A stretch of 14,478 bases of DNA from SG8-32-3 sp964514055 (GTDB taxonomy: Archaea; Thermoproteota; Bathyarchaeia; Bathyarchaeales; Bathycorpusculaceae), in assembly GCA_964514055.1 (NCBI GenBank), contig CAZEPB010000035.1, positions 1 through 14,478 of the forward strand. The letters run 5' to 3'. Positions 6,503 to 13,073 of the stretch are shown here, in pieces. Below the pieces are notes generated by a model that had not been told where the DNA came from, ran no database searches, and saw nothing but the letters and a program-made list of their open reading frames with translations. Both the position numbers and the translations under genes were made by a program. How positions within the stretch are numbered: the first letter of the stretch is position 1; each line of letters begins with the position of its first letter.

Positions 6503-6988
6503 CTAACCTAACTGTTTCCCACAGTTATGACAGAATCTCTCGTTAGGTGAAAGTTCTATTCCGCATTCAGAGCAGAATTTGGGTGATCCATAATTCGGTT
6601 GGGGCATCGGCTGTTGCGGATAAGCGGGGGGCATCGGAGTGTAAGGAGCTTGCGGTGATCTAAGTTCGGGAGAGAGGAAAGGTAGCAATCTTTGATATAA
6701 TGTTTTTAGTGCTGCACGATTTCCAGATAGAACGATTCTGGATTTGCTCAGAATTTCAAGATATGAACTTTTGAAAATCGCGCCTGTTTCTTTGTATTTT
6801 ATACCTTGAATATCTCTGATTGCCTCAGTTACTACATCATCACTTTTAAAGAGTAAACCTCGCCGAGAATAGAGTATTAATCGAATGTCAGTTAAGACGA
6901 CCGTGTATGCTTTATCTCCATACATTACGTCAAAATCACTTTGATACCGAATGTTCTCATTAGGCATGAGATAGTCTTCTAAGGGCAT
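6503..6988 (-). CDS. PH-like domain protein with C-terminal zinc ribbon
   Basis: A 161-residue protein in three parts. Residues 1-105 look like a bacterial/archaeal PH-like (bPH/YokE-type) domain: an opening LMPNENIRYQSDF, then TVVLTDIRLILYSRRGLLFKS, the usual 'this is how the value is displayed' strand pattern, and IRDIQGIKYKETG. Residues 110-136 are a Pro/Gln-rich linker. Residues 137-161 are a zinc ribbon with CSECG and CHNCG (C139, C142, C153, C156). No signal peptide or membrane span is present, so it is probably cytoplasmic and perhaps membrane- or partner-associated. The start is ATG at 6988 with AGGGG 7 bases upstream. It is first in a two-gene operon. The exact function is unknown; the PH-like call is from pattern and not from a search. 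Confidence 0.7.
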   Translation of the reverse strand: MPLEDYLMPNENIRYQSDFDVMYGDKAYTVVLTDIRLILYSRRGLLFKSDDVVTEAIRDIQGIKYKETGAIFKSSYLEILSKSRIVLSGNRAALKTLYQRLLPFLSPELRSPQAPYTPMPPAYPQQPMPQPNYGSPKFCSECGIELSPNERFCHNCGKQLG

Positions 6989-7077
6989 TGAATTCCCCTA
7001 GAAATACAATTTACATAGTACCCTATAATAATTTGTGGTGATTGAGTTTCCCAGTTTCAGTTTTTTAAATAAATGTT

Positions 7078-7219
7078 TTTTTGTTTGTGCACGCGCGTGC
7101 GCGTGTGTGTGATGTGTGAGAGAGTGTGTAAGAGTAAGCGAGAGGGGAAAGAGCGAATGAACGCATACGCGTAAATGTTTGGGTTTGGGATTAAATATTA
7201 AATTTTAATCCAAGAAGAC
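7078..7219. repeat. Low-complexity element with Z-DNA-prone tract and AT palindrome (right copy)
   Basis: This element fills most of the 285-bp gap between 6988 and 7274. On the plus strand it has a T-run, a perfectly alternating pyrimidine/purine tract (7086-7111) including the 12-bp palindrome GCACGCGCGTGC (7089-7100), and a GT/GA-rich part (TGTGTGAGAGAGTGTG). A purine-rich run (GAGAGGGGAAAGAGCG) follows, and then an AT near-palindrome ending TTAAATTTTAATCCAAGA (7198-7215). The same order of parts occurs on the minus strand at 83-210. No open frame of note crosses it. A non-coding RNA, a nucleoid-protein site and a mobile remnant are all possible. Confidence 0.5.
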
Positions 7220-7273
7220 AATAAAATTAGAAATCTGTAGAAGAACCCGCATGATATGTTTCTTAGGGTCTAA

Positions 7274-8227
7274 TTATTTCAGGTTTTGCTCCTCGCTCTT
7301 GTTGTAGGGTTCTCTCAGCTGGTTAGCGTGCACAAAAAGTGCCTTCAGTTCCTCGTCGGTCGCACCTCGGCGCATGGGCGCCAAAACATCAATCAAGTTG
7401 TCGTTTCTCATTAAGCACGTTTTCAGTTTTCCATCGCTTGTCACTCGCAGTCTGGTGCAGTGTTGGCAGAACTCGCGGTTCTCGGTCGGATGCACCACTT
7501 CTACGGTCACGTCGGGAAGGTGGTAGATGTGTCGGTTATGCATGAACCGTCTGGTTTCGATTTTAGTGGCTTTCTGCCGAAGCATCTCCTCATGCTCATC
7601 CAAAAACTTGTGGTACACCGAAAAATACGCGGCGCTAACGTTTACGGGGTCAAGCTCTATTAGTTGCAGTATGGTGCCTGTTTGCCGCGCGAACTCCATC
7701 ATCTCAGGCACCGCGTCAACGTTGACGCCGTTCAAAATGACCATGTTAAGTTTCACGGGATACAATCCAGCCGCAACGGCAGCTTTAACGCCTTCAAGCG
7801 TGTTTTCGATTTTTCCGTCAGTGAGCTTGTTGTAGGTTTCAGCGTTCAACGTGGGCAGGCTTATGTTTACGCGTCGTAACCCGCACGCCCGCAGTTCCTG
7901 TGCTTGGAAGCCGAGCATGGCGCCGTTGGTCGTCAGCGACAAGTCCTTCAACCTTGGGGTTGCGGCTATGTCCTTGACGATTTCGCAGAGGTCCTTCCGC
8001 ATGAGAGGCTCTCCGCCAGTCAGCTTAATCCTTGAAATGTCCAAACCGATGGCGATTCGGGCGATGCGGCCGATTTCGTCAACGGTCATTTCCTCCGTCG
8101 TGCCTCTTGAACATGAACCGATTTCTTCGCCTTCTTTGTGGCAGTAGTCGCAGCGCAAGTTGCACCGCTGCGTTATCGATATTCTCAGGTTTAGAAGCGG
8201 TCGACCGCATTTGTCTTTTAAAACCAT
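7274..8227 (-). CDS. moaA: GTP 3',8-cyclase
   Basis: This radical-SAM enzyme makes 3',8-cyclo-7,8-dihydro-GTP from GTP, the first step of molybdopterin synthesis. The N-terminal cluster motif is CNLRCDYC (C22, C26, C29), followed by LTGGEPLMRKDL (SAM-binding GGE) and LTTNG. The second, GTP-binding cluster has C254, C257 and C271 (CQHC, then KTCLM). Length 317 is close to the family norm, and the C-terminus lacks the Gly-Gly tail of bacterial MoaA. The start is ATG at 8227, two bases after the moaB stop, with GGGAA upstream, so it is the last gene of the operon. The 3' end runs into a region with AT-rich sequence leading to the low-complexity element. Identification is secure; whether Mo or W is used cannot be seen here. 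Confidence 0.95.
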   Translation of the reverse strand: MVLKDKCGRPLLNLRISITQRCNLRCDYCHKEGEEIGSCSRGTTEEMTVDEIGRIARIAIGLDISRIKLTGGEPLMRKDLCEIVKDIAATPRLKDLSLTTNGAMLGFQAQELRACGLRRVNISLPTLNAETYNKLTDGKIENTLEGVKAAVAAGLYPVKLNMVILNGVNVDAVPEMMEFARQTGTILQLIELDPVNVSAAYFSVYHKFLDEHEEMLRQKATKIETRRFMHNRHIYHLPDVTVEVVHPTENREFCQHCTRLRVTSDGKLKTCLMRNDNLIDVLAPMRRGATDEELKALFVHANQLREPYNKSEEQNLK

Positions 8228-8229
8228 CG

Positions 8230-8760
8230 TTATTCCCGTGCGTGCCTAACGATATGAGGCGCCTCGGGTAAAATAAGCGTTTCGACCGAAACTCTCACAG
8301 CGTCAGGGGAACCAGGAATACAAAACAGCGCTTTGCCCTTCGCCACGCCAGCCACCGCGCGGGACATAACAGCCGCAGAACCCACCTTGTCAAAACTTAA
8401 GCGTCGAAAAATCTCCCCGAAACCAGGAAGCGTCTTCTCCAAAAAAGGCGAGACAGCCTCAATCGTAACGTCTTTAGGCGTAATCCCCGTGCCACCGCAG
8501 AATATGGCAGCATCCAGCTCTGCAGAGCCCAAAACGCGTTTCACCGCCTCTTCAATTAGGCGCTTATCGTCCGCGATTATCTTTCTGGACAGAACCACGT
8601 GACCCGCTTCTTTCAACAAAGCCTCAATCATATCTCCTGAAACATCAGTTATTTTCTCGCCCTTCTGCAACTGCTGATACCGTGAAGTGCTGCAAACGAA
8701 AACTGCGAATTTCAACTGTTTAGGCGCGGCGGCTTTATGTTTTTTTGCGGTTTCGCTCAC
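8230..8760 (-). CDS. moaB: Molybdopterin adenylyltransferase-like protein, MoaB/MogA family
   Basis: The protein adenylates molybdopterin before metal insertion; archaeal MoaB proteins do the job of bacterial MogA. Its 176 residues show the family features: a basic tail, then LKFAVFVCSTSR (strand 1 and binding loop), DAAIFCGGTGITPKDVT (residues about 83-99, the substrate-binding GGTG loop) and LPGFGEIFRRLSF. The start is GTG at 8760, six bases after the moaC stop. The predicted N-terminus (HKAAAPKQLKF) matches the lysine-rich opening usual in the family, which argues against a shorter TTG start at residue 16. It sits between moaC and moaA in one operon, and the short gaps suggest coupling. 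Confidence 0.92.
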   Translation of the reverse strand: MSETAKKHKAAAPKQLKFAVFVCSTSRYQQLQKGEKITDVSGDMIEALLKEAGHVVLSRKIIADDKRLIEEAVKRVLGSAELDAAIFCGGTGITPKDVTIEAVSPFLEKTLPGFGEIFRRLSFDKVGSAAVMSRAVAGVAKGKALFCIPGSPDAVRVSVETLILPEAPHIVRHARE

Positions 8761-8766
8761 GTCCTG

Positions 8767-9204
8767 TTACACCTGCTTCAGCTTCTTTACTACATGGATG
8801 TTCTCTATCGCCGTGGTCGGGTACTGTCCAGCCGCGTCCTTCTCGTACTGCTTAGTCATGTCCCATACCGTCAACAAACCCACAGAGACCGCGGCAAGCG
8901 CTTCCATCTCCACACCTGTCTGCGCCCTAGTTTTCACCGTAGCCGCCACCTCAACGGTGGACTCGCCCAAGATTGTGGCTTCCACTTTCACGCTCGTCAA
9001 CGGCAACGGGTGGCACAGGGGCACTAGCTCGCTTGTTTTCTTGGCAGCAAGAACGCCCGCGATTTTTGCGGTGTAAAGTGGGTCGCCCTTGGCGATTTTT
9101 CCCTTTTTAATCAAGTTCACTGTTTCGGGTTTCAGCTTAATCGTTCCTTTCGCTGTTGCTTCCCTGAAAATTTCCGCTTTGTCTGAAACATCAACCATAG
9201 ACAC
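8767..9204 (-). CDS. moaC: Cyclic pyranopterin monophosphate synthase
   Basis: MoaC converts the MoaA product into cyclic pyranopterin monophosphate, the first stable intermediate. The 145-residue protein carries the whole set of signatures: MVDVSDK at the N-terminus, SELVPLCHPLPLT (residues about 58-70), TGVEMEALAAVSVGLLTVWDMTK (96-118) with the Asp and Lys of DMTK corresponding to the catalytic pair of the family. The start is GTG at 9204: GGGAGG lies 8 bases upstream, while the internal ATG at 9198 would be 14 away. The gene follows the winged-helix regulator by 35 bp and leads into moaB, so it is probably transcribed with them. Confidence 0.95.
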   Translation of the reverse strand: MSMVDVSDKAEIFREATAKGTIKLKPETVNLIKKGKIAKGDPLYTAKIAGVLAAKKTSELVPLCHPLPLTSVKVEATILGESTVEVAATVKTRAQTGVEMEALAAVSVGLLTVWDMTKQYEKDAAGQYPTTAIENIHVVKKLKQV

Positions 9205-9239
9205 ATCAATTTCCTCCCAAGATTGGATACGTTTACGGC

Positions 9240-9506
9240 TTATTTATCCTGCTCCCACGCCTCTATTAGGTTTTGCACCGCCCGCGCTTTGGGCGAGGCT
9301 TCGTTGAACTTGTACATGCGAATTCGCCCATAAACCCTCTGCTGGAGTACGCCCTCAGCCTCCAACACCTTCAAGTGCTGATTCGTGGTCGAATAATTCA
9401 AGTTAATCCTGCGAGCGATATCTGAAACATTTAGCGCGCCGAGCCGCGCGATGAGCCTTAGAATTTTCATCCTAGGCTTAGAAGAAAAAACCTCCTCAAC
9501 ATCCAT
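9240..9506 (-). CDS. ArsR-like winged-helix regulator of the moa operon
   Basis: An 88-residue, single-domain DNA-binding protein. The recognisable fold is ArsR-type: KILRLIARLGALNVSDIARRIN (helices 1-2), LNYSTTNQHLKVLEAEGVLQ (recognition helix, about 36-55) and a wing YGRIRMYKF. There are no cysteine-rich metal-sensing motifs, so any effector is unknown. The start is ATG at 9506. The gene is first in a run with moaC, moaB and moaA on the same strand, with gaps of 35, 6 and 2 bp, which makes it the likely local regulator, perhaps sensing molybdate/tungstate or cofactor supply (inference). A 7-bp inverted repeat (GGCTTCA ... TGAAGCC) flanks its promoter. Pairing of a wHTH with moaCBA is noted here only from the arrangement. 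Confidence 0.82.
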   Translation of the reverse strand: MDVEEVFSSKPRMKILRLIARLGALNVSDIARRINLNYSTTNQHLKVLEAEGVLQQRVYGRIRMYKFNEASPKARAVQNLIEAWEQDK

Positions 9507-9508
9507 AA

Positions 9509-9559
9509 GGCTTCACGCTTACCCATTTTTCAAAGGATAAAGTTAAGTGTTTTGAAGCC
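9509..9559. promoter_or_regulatory. Promoter with possible operator arms, HTH-moaCBA operon
   Basis: On the minus strand a TATA-like ACTTTATCC (near 9535-9544) lies about 30-35 bases before the ATG at 9506, as expected for a nearly leaderless transcript. The 7-bp arms GGCTTCA (9509-9515) and TGAAGCC (9553-9559) enclose it, separated by 37 bp. That is consistent with a regulator acting at its own promoter, though a 7-bp repeat can arise by chance. Confidence 0.35.
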
Positions 9560-9588
9560 AAATTAAAACTTGAACGCAGGATTTCTCG

Positions 9589-10326
9589 CTATTCAACCTG
9601 CATCAGATAAAAAACGTAACCATAATAATCTGAGTACTTGCGGAACATCTCAATCTCCAATTCTTCAGCAGCCAGATGGTCCAGCGCTTCTTTGTCATCT
9701 TTGTATTTCAGTTTCATCGAAGGGATTTTTGCCTCTATCGGCGTGTAGTAATGGGTCCACCAGCTTTTTGTAGGCAGCACAAAATGGCTGATTATTCGAT
9801 AGCCTGCTTTCTTTATGGTTTCAAGATTCTCGGTTATTGTCTTTATTCCAGGATAAATTTCCATGAATTTTCTAACCTCTTCTGGAGGGTTAGGTTTCAG
9901 CCAACATAACTCCGAGACAACAAGATACCCTTTACTCGTTAACAGCCTTTTCCATTCGCGGAGTCCCCTTTCAAATCCGATAATGAAAATTGCGCCTTCA
10001 CACCAAATCAAATCGAAGCTGCCGTCTTCGTAATCCAACGCAGTCATGTCACCGTTAACTGCAGTGATTTTTTCGCTGACGCCTTCTTCCTCCACTTTCT
10101 TTTTTAGTTGCTCCAGAAACGGCTGGTGGTTGTCTACTGCGGTTATTTTTCCGTTTGACAGCTTAGCCAGCGTTACCGTCTGCATGCCAGGACCGCAACC
10201 TATGTCCAGTATGCGAGGGTTTTCTGGAAGATTACGGAGCATCAGATATGCTTTTTTGGTGGATTCGTTGTCGCCTGGACCCTCCCTCGGAAGGTCTCTG
10301 TGCACTTCGAAAAACACATTCACCAT
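9589..10326 (-). CDS. Class I SAM-dependent methyltransferase
   Basis: A Rossmann-fold methyltransferase of about 245 residues. Motif I is RILDIGCGPG (about residues 38-47 from this start), followed by ITAVDNHQPFLEQL (acidic end of strand 2), VNGDMTALDYEDGSFDLIW and the post-motif GYLVVSELCWLKPN. C-terminal features are SHFVLPTKSWWTHYYTPIE and a Tyr-rich end, YSDYYGYVFYLMQ. The layout FFEVHRDLPREGPG before motif I resembles a family of uncharacterised bacterial methyltransferases (known mainly as structural-genomics targets from Bacteroides), so the substrate, probably a small molecule, is unknown. The start is ATG 10326, with GGAG 10 bases upstream and one base after the Orc stop. ATG 10335, overlapping that stop, is equally possible. 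Coupling to the Orc gene seems real. Confidence 0.85.
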   Translation of the reverse strand: MVNVFFEVHRDLPREGPGDNESTKKAYLMLRNLPENPRILDIGCGPGMQTVTLAKLSNGKITAVDNHQPFLEQLKKKVEEEGVSEKITAVNGDMTALDYEDGSFDLIWCEGAIFIIGFERGLREWKRLLTSKGYLVVSELCWLKPNPPEEVRKFMEIYPGIKTITENLETIKKAGYRIISHFVLPTKSWWTHYYTPIEAKIPSMKLKYKDDKEALDHLAAEELEIEMFRKYSDYYGYVFYLMQVE

Positions 10327-10327
10327 T

Positions 10328-11506
10328 CTATCCATGCTCCAGTGATGCGCTAAGTTCTTTCTCCAACTCGTAAGCGGGAACCGAGGGCAAAGAAACACGC
10401 GTTGACCTGCCACGTGTACCTGTCGAGGCGACTTCAGTTTTCAAGATACCTAACGCGGAGAGAAGCTGAACGTACTTCCAGAGTTGAGTGTGACTGTGCG
10501 GCTGTTCGTCAAACTCTTCACAGACCACCGCGTAAGCGCCCTCAACTTCCGAGAGAGAAGCGTAAGCCTTTGGATTTTCCTTGAAAAACCGAGCCGCTCC
10601 AAGCAGAAACAGTTTCTCATGAAGCCCCAGAGAAGCCAACTCGCTCTTCCGCAGCGTCGGAATTATACTTGAAACCGCTTTCCGCACACATTCAGGCTCA
10701 ACTGCGTCTAAGTCTTCTGCGTCAGCGTACTTTCCAGCCCGCCACAAAAGTTCAATGGCGAAGCGGGCGTTTCCGCTCTCGGAAACCGCAAGTCCAGAGA
10801 CGAGGTCAACAACATCCTCTGCAACCGTGGACGGCTTAAAAGCCATCGAAACCCTGTCGTTCAAGATGTCTACAAGCTGGTCTTTCGGGTACCGTTCCAA
10901 CCTGATTACGTTTCGTTGCAGCGTACTCTTTGCGCTGGCGTCTAACCGCTCTATTGCCTTCAAATCCCGCAGAATGAACAGAAACGAGATGCGCTGAGGC
11001 TTACCTGCCCTCATTTCCTGCAGTCGCGTTAGCTTGTAGACGGCTTCCGAACCCTCTTGTCCAATGAACGCGTCAAACTCATCCAACGTGAGAATCACGT
11101 AAGCGTTTTCTTCGTCTAAAACCTGCACCAGAGCCCTCAGAAGCTCCTCGGAAGAGTAGCCGCGCTTCGGAAAGTTTGGGCGAAAAACCGCAAGCGCATG
11201 CTGCAGTATAAGGAAGAGCTTGCCGCGATACTCACGGCAGTTAACATGCACGTAACGAAGGTTTACCCCCCGCTTGTTTGCTTCAAGAGTTACGTCGGCT
11301 CCGAAACGCTGGGCGAGGGCGGTTTTTCCAGTGCCAACTTCACCTGTTAAGATGACCCGTTGAGTCATTCTTTCTGGGAAACGCAGCAGGAAATTGAAAA
11401 ATTCCATCAGCAAGCGGTGTTCTTTCTCTCTGTGAGGCAAGCGGCGGGGAACGTAGTTGATGTCGAGTTTCGCCTCGTCTTTGAACACGCTTTGATGGGG
11501 CGCCAA
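10328..11506 (-). CDS. cdc6: Diverged Orc1/Cdc6-family AAA+ ATPase
   Basis: A 392-residue protein of the archaeal initiator family. The opening INYVPRRLPHREKEHR is the family hallmark. Walker A is GEVGTGKTAL (55-64), Walker B ILTLDEFDAF (138-147). The Orc motif region is RDLKAIERLDASAKSTLQ, sensor-2 is SGNARFAIELLWRAG (244-258) and a C-terminal winged-helix follows (about 285-380, with KYVQLLSALGILKTE). Two positions differ from canonical origin-binding members: the usual Asn of sensor-1 (I/F-SND/NDL) is Arg180, and the usual PRV (arginine-finger region) reads ASA (190-192). This suggests a paralogue with altered ATPase control, possibly not the main replication initiator. The start is TTG at 11506 with GAGG 11 bases upstream; the GTG at 11488 is an alternative. 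No origin-like repeats were recognised in the 127 bp upstream. It is followed at once by the methyltransferase. Confidence 0.85.
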   Translation of the reverse strand: MAPHQSVFKDEAKLDINYVPRRLPHREKEHRLLMEFFNFLLRFPERMTQRVILTGEVGTGKTALAQRFGADVTLEANKRGVNLRYVHVNCREYRGKLFLILQHALAVFRPNFPKRGYSSEELLRALVQVLDEENAYVILTLDEFDAFIGQEGSEAVYKLTRLQEMRAGKPQRISFLFILRDLKAIERLDASAKSTLQRNVIRLERYPKDQLVDILNDRVSMAFKPSTVAEDVVDLVSGLAVSESGNARFAIELLWRAGKYADAEDLDAVEPECVRKAVSSIIPTLRKSELASLGLHEKLFLLGAARFFKENPKAYASLSEVEGAYAVVCEEFDEQPHSHTQLWKYVQLLSALGILKTEVASTGTRGRSTRVSLPSVPAYELEKELSASLEHG

Positions 11507-11633
11507 GGGATTTTTAACCTCAAACCTATTACTTTTTGGATAGTGTTATTCTTTTCTCTTACCGAGCAATCATTCTTTCTTGAAACAAAAGCCTAATTAA
11601 GCAATTCGTTAACTCTATTTGCGATACGTGAAA

Positions 11634-12218
11634 ATGATACCTAAGTACTTCTTCCTAACGAAAGGCGTCGGTAAGCATAAAGAACAGCTTCAAAGCTTCG
11701 AGTTAGCCCTAAGGAACGCTGGCATACACTACTGCAACTTGGTAAACGTCTCAAGCATAGTGCCGCCAGAATGCAAAATGGTTTCAAGAGAACAGGGCTT
11801 AAAGATGGTACAGCCAGGAGAAATCACCTTTGTAGTTTTAGCCAGAAACGCAACTAACGAGCCCCACCGCTTAGTCGCCTCGTCAATAGGCGTAGCCATC
11901 CCGTCCCGCAAGAACCAATACGGCTACTTGTCTGAGCACCACTCTCATGGGCAAACGGATGAAGCAGCCGGAGACTACGCGGAAGACTTAGCTGCGACGA
12001 TGCTTGCAACAACCATGGGAATTCGGTTCGACCCGGAAACCGCTTGGGACGAAAGAAAACAGCTCTTCAAAACAAGCGGCCTGATAATTAAAACAGCCAA
12101 CATAACCCAGTCGGCAACAGGGGACAAGAACGGGTTGTGGACAACAACCCTTGCCGCGGCAGTTTTTGTGCCAGCAGAAAACGGTGTACACTTGAAAGCG
12201 AGAAAAAAAACCTCTTAA
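11634..12218 (+). CDS. pdaD: Pyruvoyl-dependent arginine decarboxylase
   Basis: PdaD decarboxylates arginine to agmatine. The proenzyme cleaves itself at a Ser-Ser bond to form a pyruvoyl group; here this is NLVNVSSIVPP, with cleavage expected between S40 and S41. Other family segments are MIPKYFFLTKGVG at the N-terminus, SFELALRNAGI, IPSRKNQYGYLSEHH and TGLW-like end TGDKNGLWTTTLAAAVFVP. The 194-residue length matches archaeal and bacterial members. A TTG at 11619 would extend the frame by five residues; ATG 11634 is preferred as it matches the family start. No Shine-Dalgarno is visible, so the mRNA may be leaderless. In archaea agmatine also feeds tRNA-Ile2 agmatidine modification and polyamine synthesis. 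The gene is divergent from the Orc gene and probably stands alone, with T-rich terminators following. Confidence 0.95.
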   Translation: MIPKYFFLTKGVGKHKEQLQSFELALRNAGIHYCNLVNVSSIVPPECKMVSREQGLKMVQPGEITFVVLARNATNEPHRLVASSIGVAIPSRKNQYGYLSEHHSHGQTDEAAGDYAEDLAATMLATTMGIRFDPETAWDERKQLFKTSGLIIKTANITQSATGDKNGLWTTTLAAAVFVPAENGVHLKARKKTS

Positions 12219-12225
12219 TTGCCGC

Positions 12226-12271
12226 TTTTGTTTTCTGTTTTTGAGCTATCAATTCTGTTGCCTGCTTTTTT
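12226..12271 (+). terminator. T-rich terminator region after pdaD
   Basis: Two T-rich stretches follow the stop within 55 bases, GCTTTTGTTTTCTGTTTTTG (12224-12243) and a T6 run at 12266-12271. They separate pdaD from the transporter operon. Confidence 0.5.
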
Positions 12272-12295
12272 CAGCGTTTAAGGTAAATGGGCGGA

Positions 12296-12310
12296 TTCAA
12301 AAGATTTATT
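12296..12310 (+). promoter_or_regulatory. Predicted promoter of the metal transporter operon
   Basis: TTCAAAAGATTTATT provides a purine-rich BRE-like part and a TATA-like box (AGATTTATT). A start near 12330-12335 leaves a leader of about 30 bases with TAGGAG before the ATG at 12363. No clear zinc- or manganese-repressor palindrome was recognised nearby. Confidence 0.4.
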
Positions 12311-12362
12311 GCATTCAGGCTCTCTTTTTTCTTAAATGGCTTAGGAGCAGCAGAGATGGCTT

Positions 12363-13073
12363 ATGACGACGGATAATACGAATGATAATTACATCTTAAA
12401 CGTGTCTAACCTGACCGTTGAAATTTCAAATCAGCCAATCCTAGATAACTTGAATTTTAAAATCAAGCGTGGCGTCACGTTAGCCGTAGTTGGTCCCAAC
12501 GGTGCGGGAAAAACAACCCTGTTCAGGGCTTTGTTAAATTTGGTTCCGTACACTGGAAAAATCGAATGGAACGGAAAAATGAAAGTCGGCTACGTTCCGC
12601 AGATTTTGTCGGTTCGTGACATACCGATTTCTGTGAGGGAGTTTTTGTCGTTTAAAAACGAGGCGGAGTCAGACATAAAAGCTGTTCTTGCCTCTGTCGG
12701 GTTAGACAGCGAAGAGGTTGTAGATAAGGGTCTTGCGACTTTGTCAGGAGGGCAGATGCGCAGGGTTCTGATTGCTTGGGCGATAGTGGATAGACCTGAT
12801 GTTCTGCTGTTCGATGAGCCTACAAGTGGTGTGGACTTGGACAGTGAAGAAGCCATCTACGGGATGCTGAGGAGCCTTACGGCGAAAAACGAGATTACGC
12901 TTCTCCTGATTTCGCATGATTTGCACATCGTTAGGGAATATTCAGACTACGCGTTAGCTCTGAACAAATGCATGGTGTTCTTCGGCGAATCCAAAGAAGT
13001 GATGAATCCAGCAACGCAGAAGCGGATTTACGGAGAGCCCATATGCAAAGAATACGGTGGCGCCCATGCTTGA
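12363..13073 (+). CDS. Metal ABC transporter ATPase (ZnuC/MntB-like)
   Basis: The nucleotide-binding subunit of an ABC-3 metal importer. All functional motifs are present: Walker A GPNGAGKTT (44-52), Q-loop Q80 (VGYVPQ), signature LSGGQ (127-131), Walker B DVLLFDEPT (146-154) with catalytic Glu152, and switch His185 (ISHD). Length 236 is typical. The C-terminal GEPICKEYGGAHA, containing His and Cys, is common in this group. The start is ATG 12363; another ATG seven bases upstream is in a different frame. It overlaps the permease by 8 bp (ATGCTTGA), so the two are made together. The substrate, zinc or manganese, cannot be read from the ATPase. Confidence 0.9.
   Translation: MTTDNTNDNYILNVSNLTVEISNQPILDNLNFKIKRGVTLAVVGPNGAGKTTLFRALLNLVPYTGKIEWNGKMKVGYVPQILSVRDIPISVREFLSFKNEAESDIKAVLASVGLDSEEVVDKGLATLSGGQMRRVLIAWAIVDRPDVLLFDEPTSGVDLDSEEAIYGMLRSLTAKNEITLLLISHDLHIVREYSDYALALNKCMVFFGESKEVMNPATQKRIYGEPICKEYGGAHA

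Noticed and set aside
7010..7032. A third copy of the 38-bp repeat at the sequence around ATAGTACCCTATAATAA.
   Set aside because: Only a loose resemblance to the TATAGCCCCC/TATATAA part, and the CCAAGCGCTAG block is absent.
11507..11633. A replication origin next to the Orc1/Cdc6 gene.
   Set aside because: Only 127 bp, with no repeated G-rich origin-recognition-like motifs or clear AT-rich unwinding block beyond ordinary promoter sequence.
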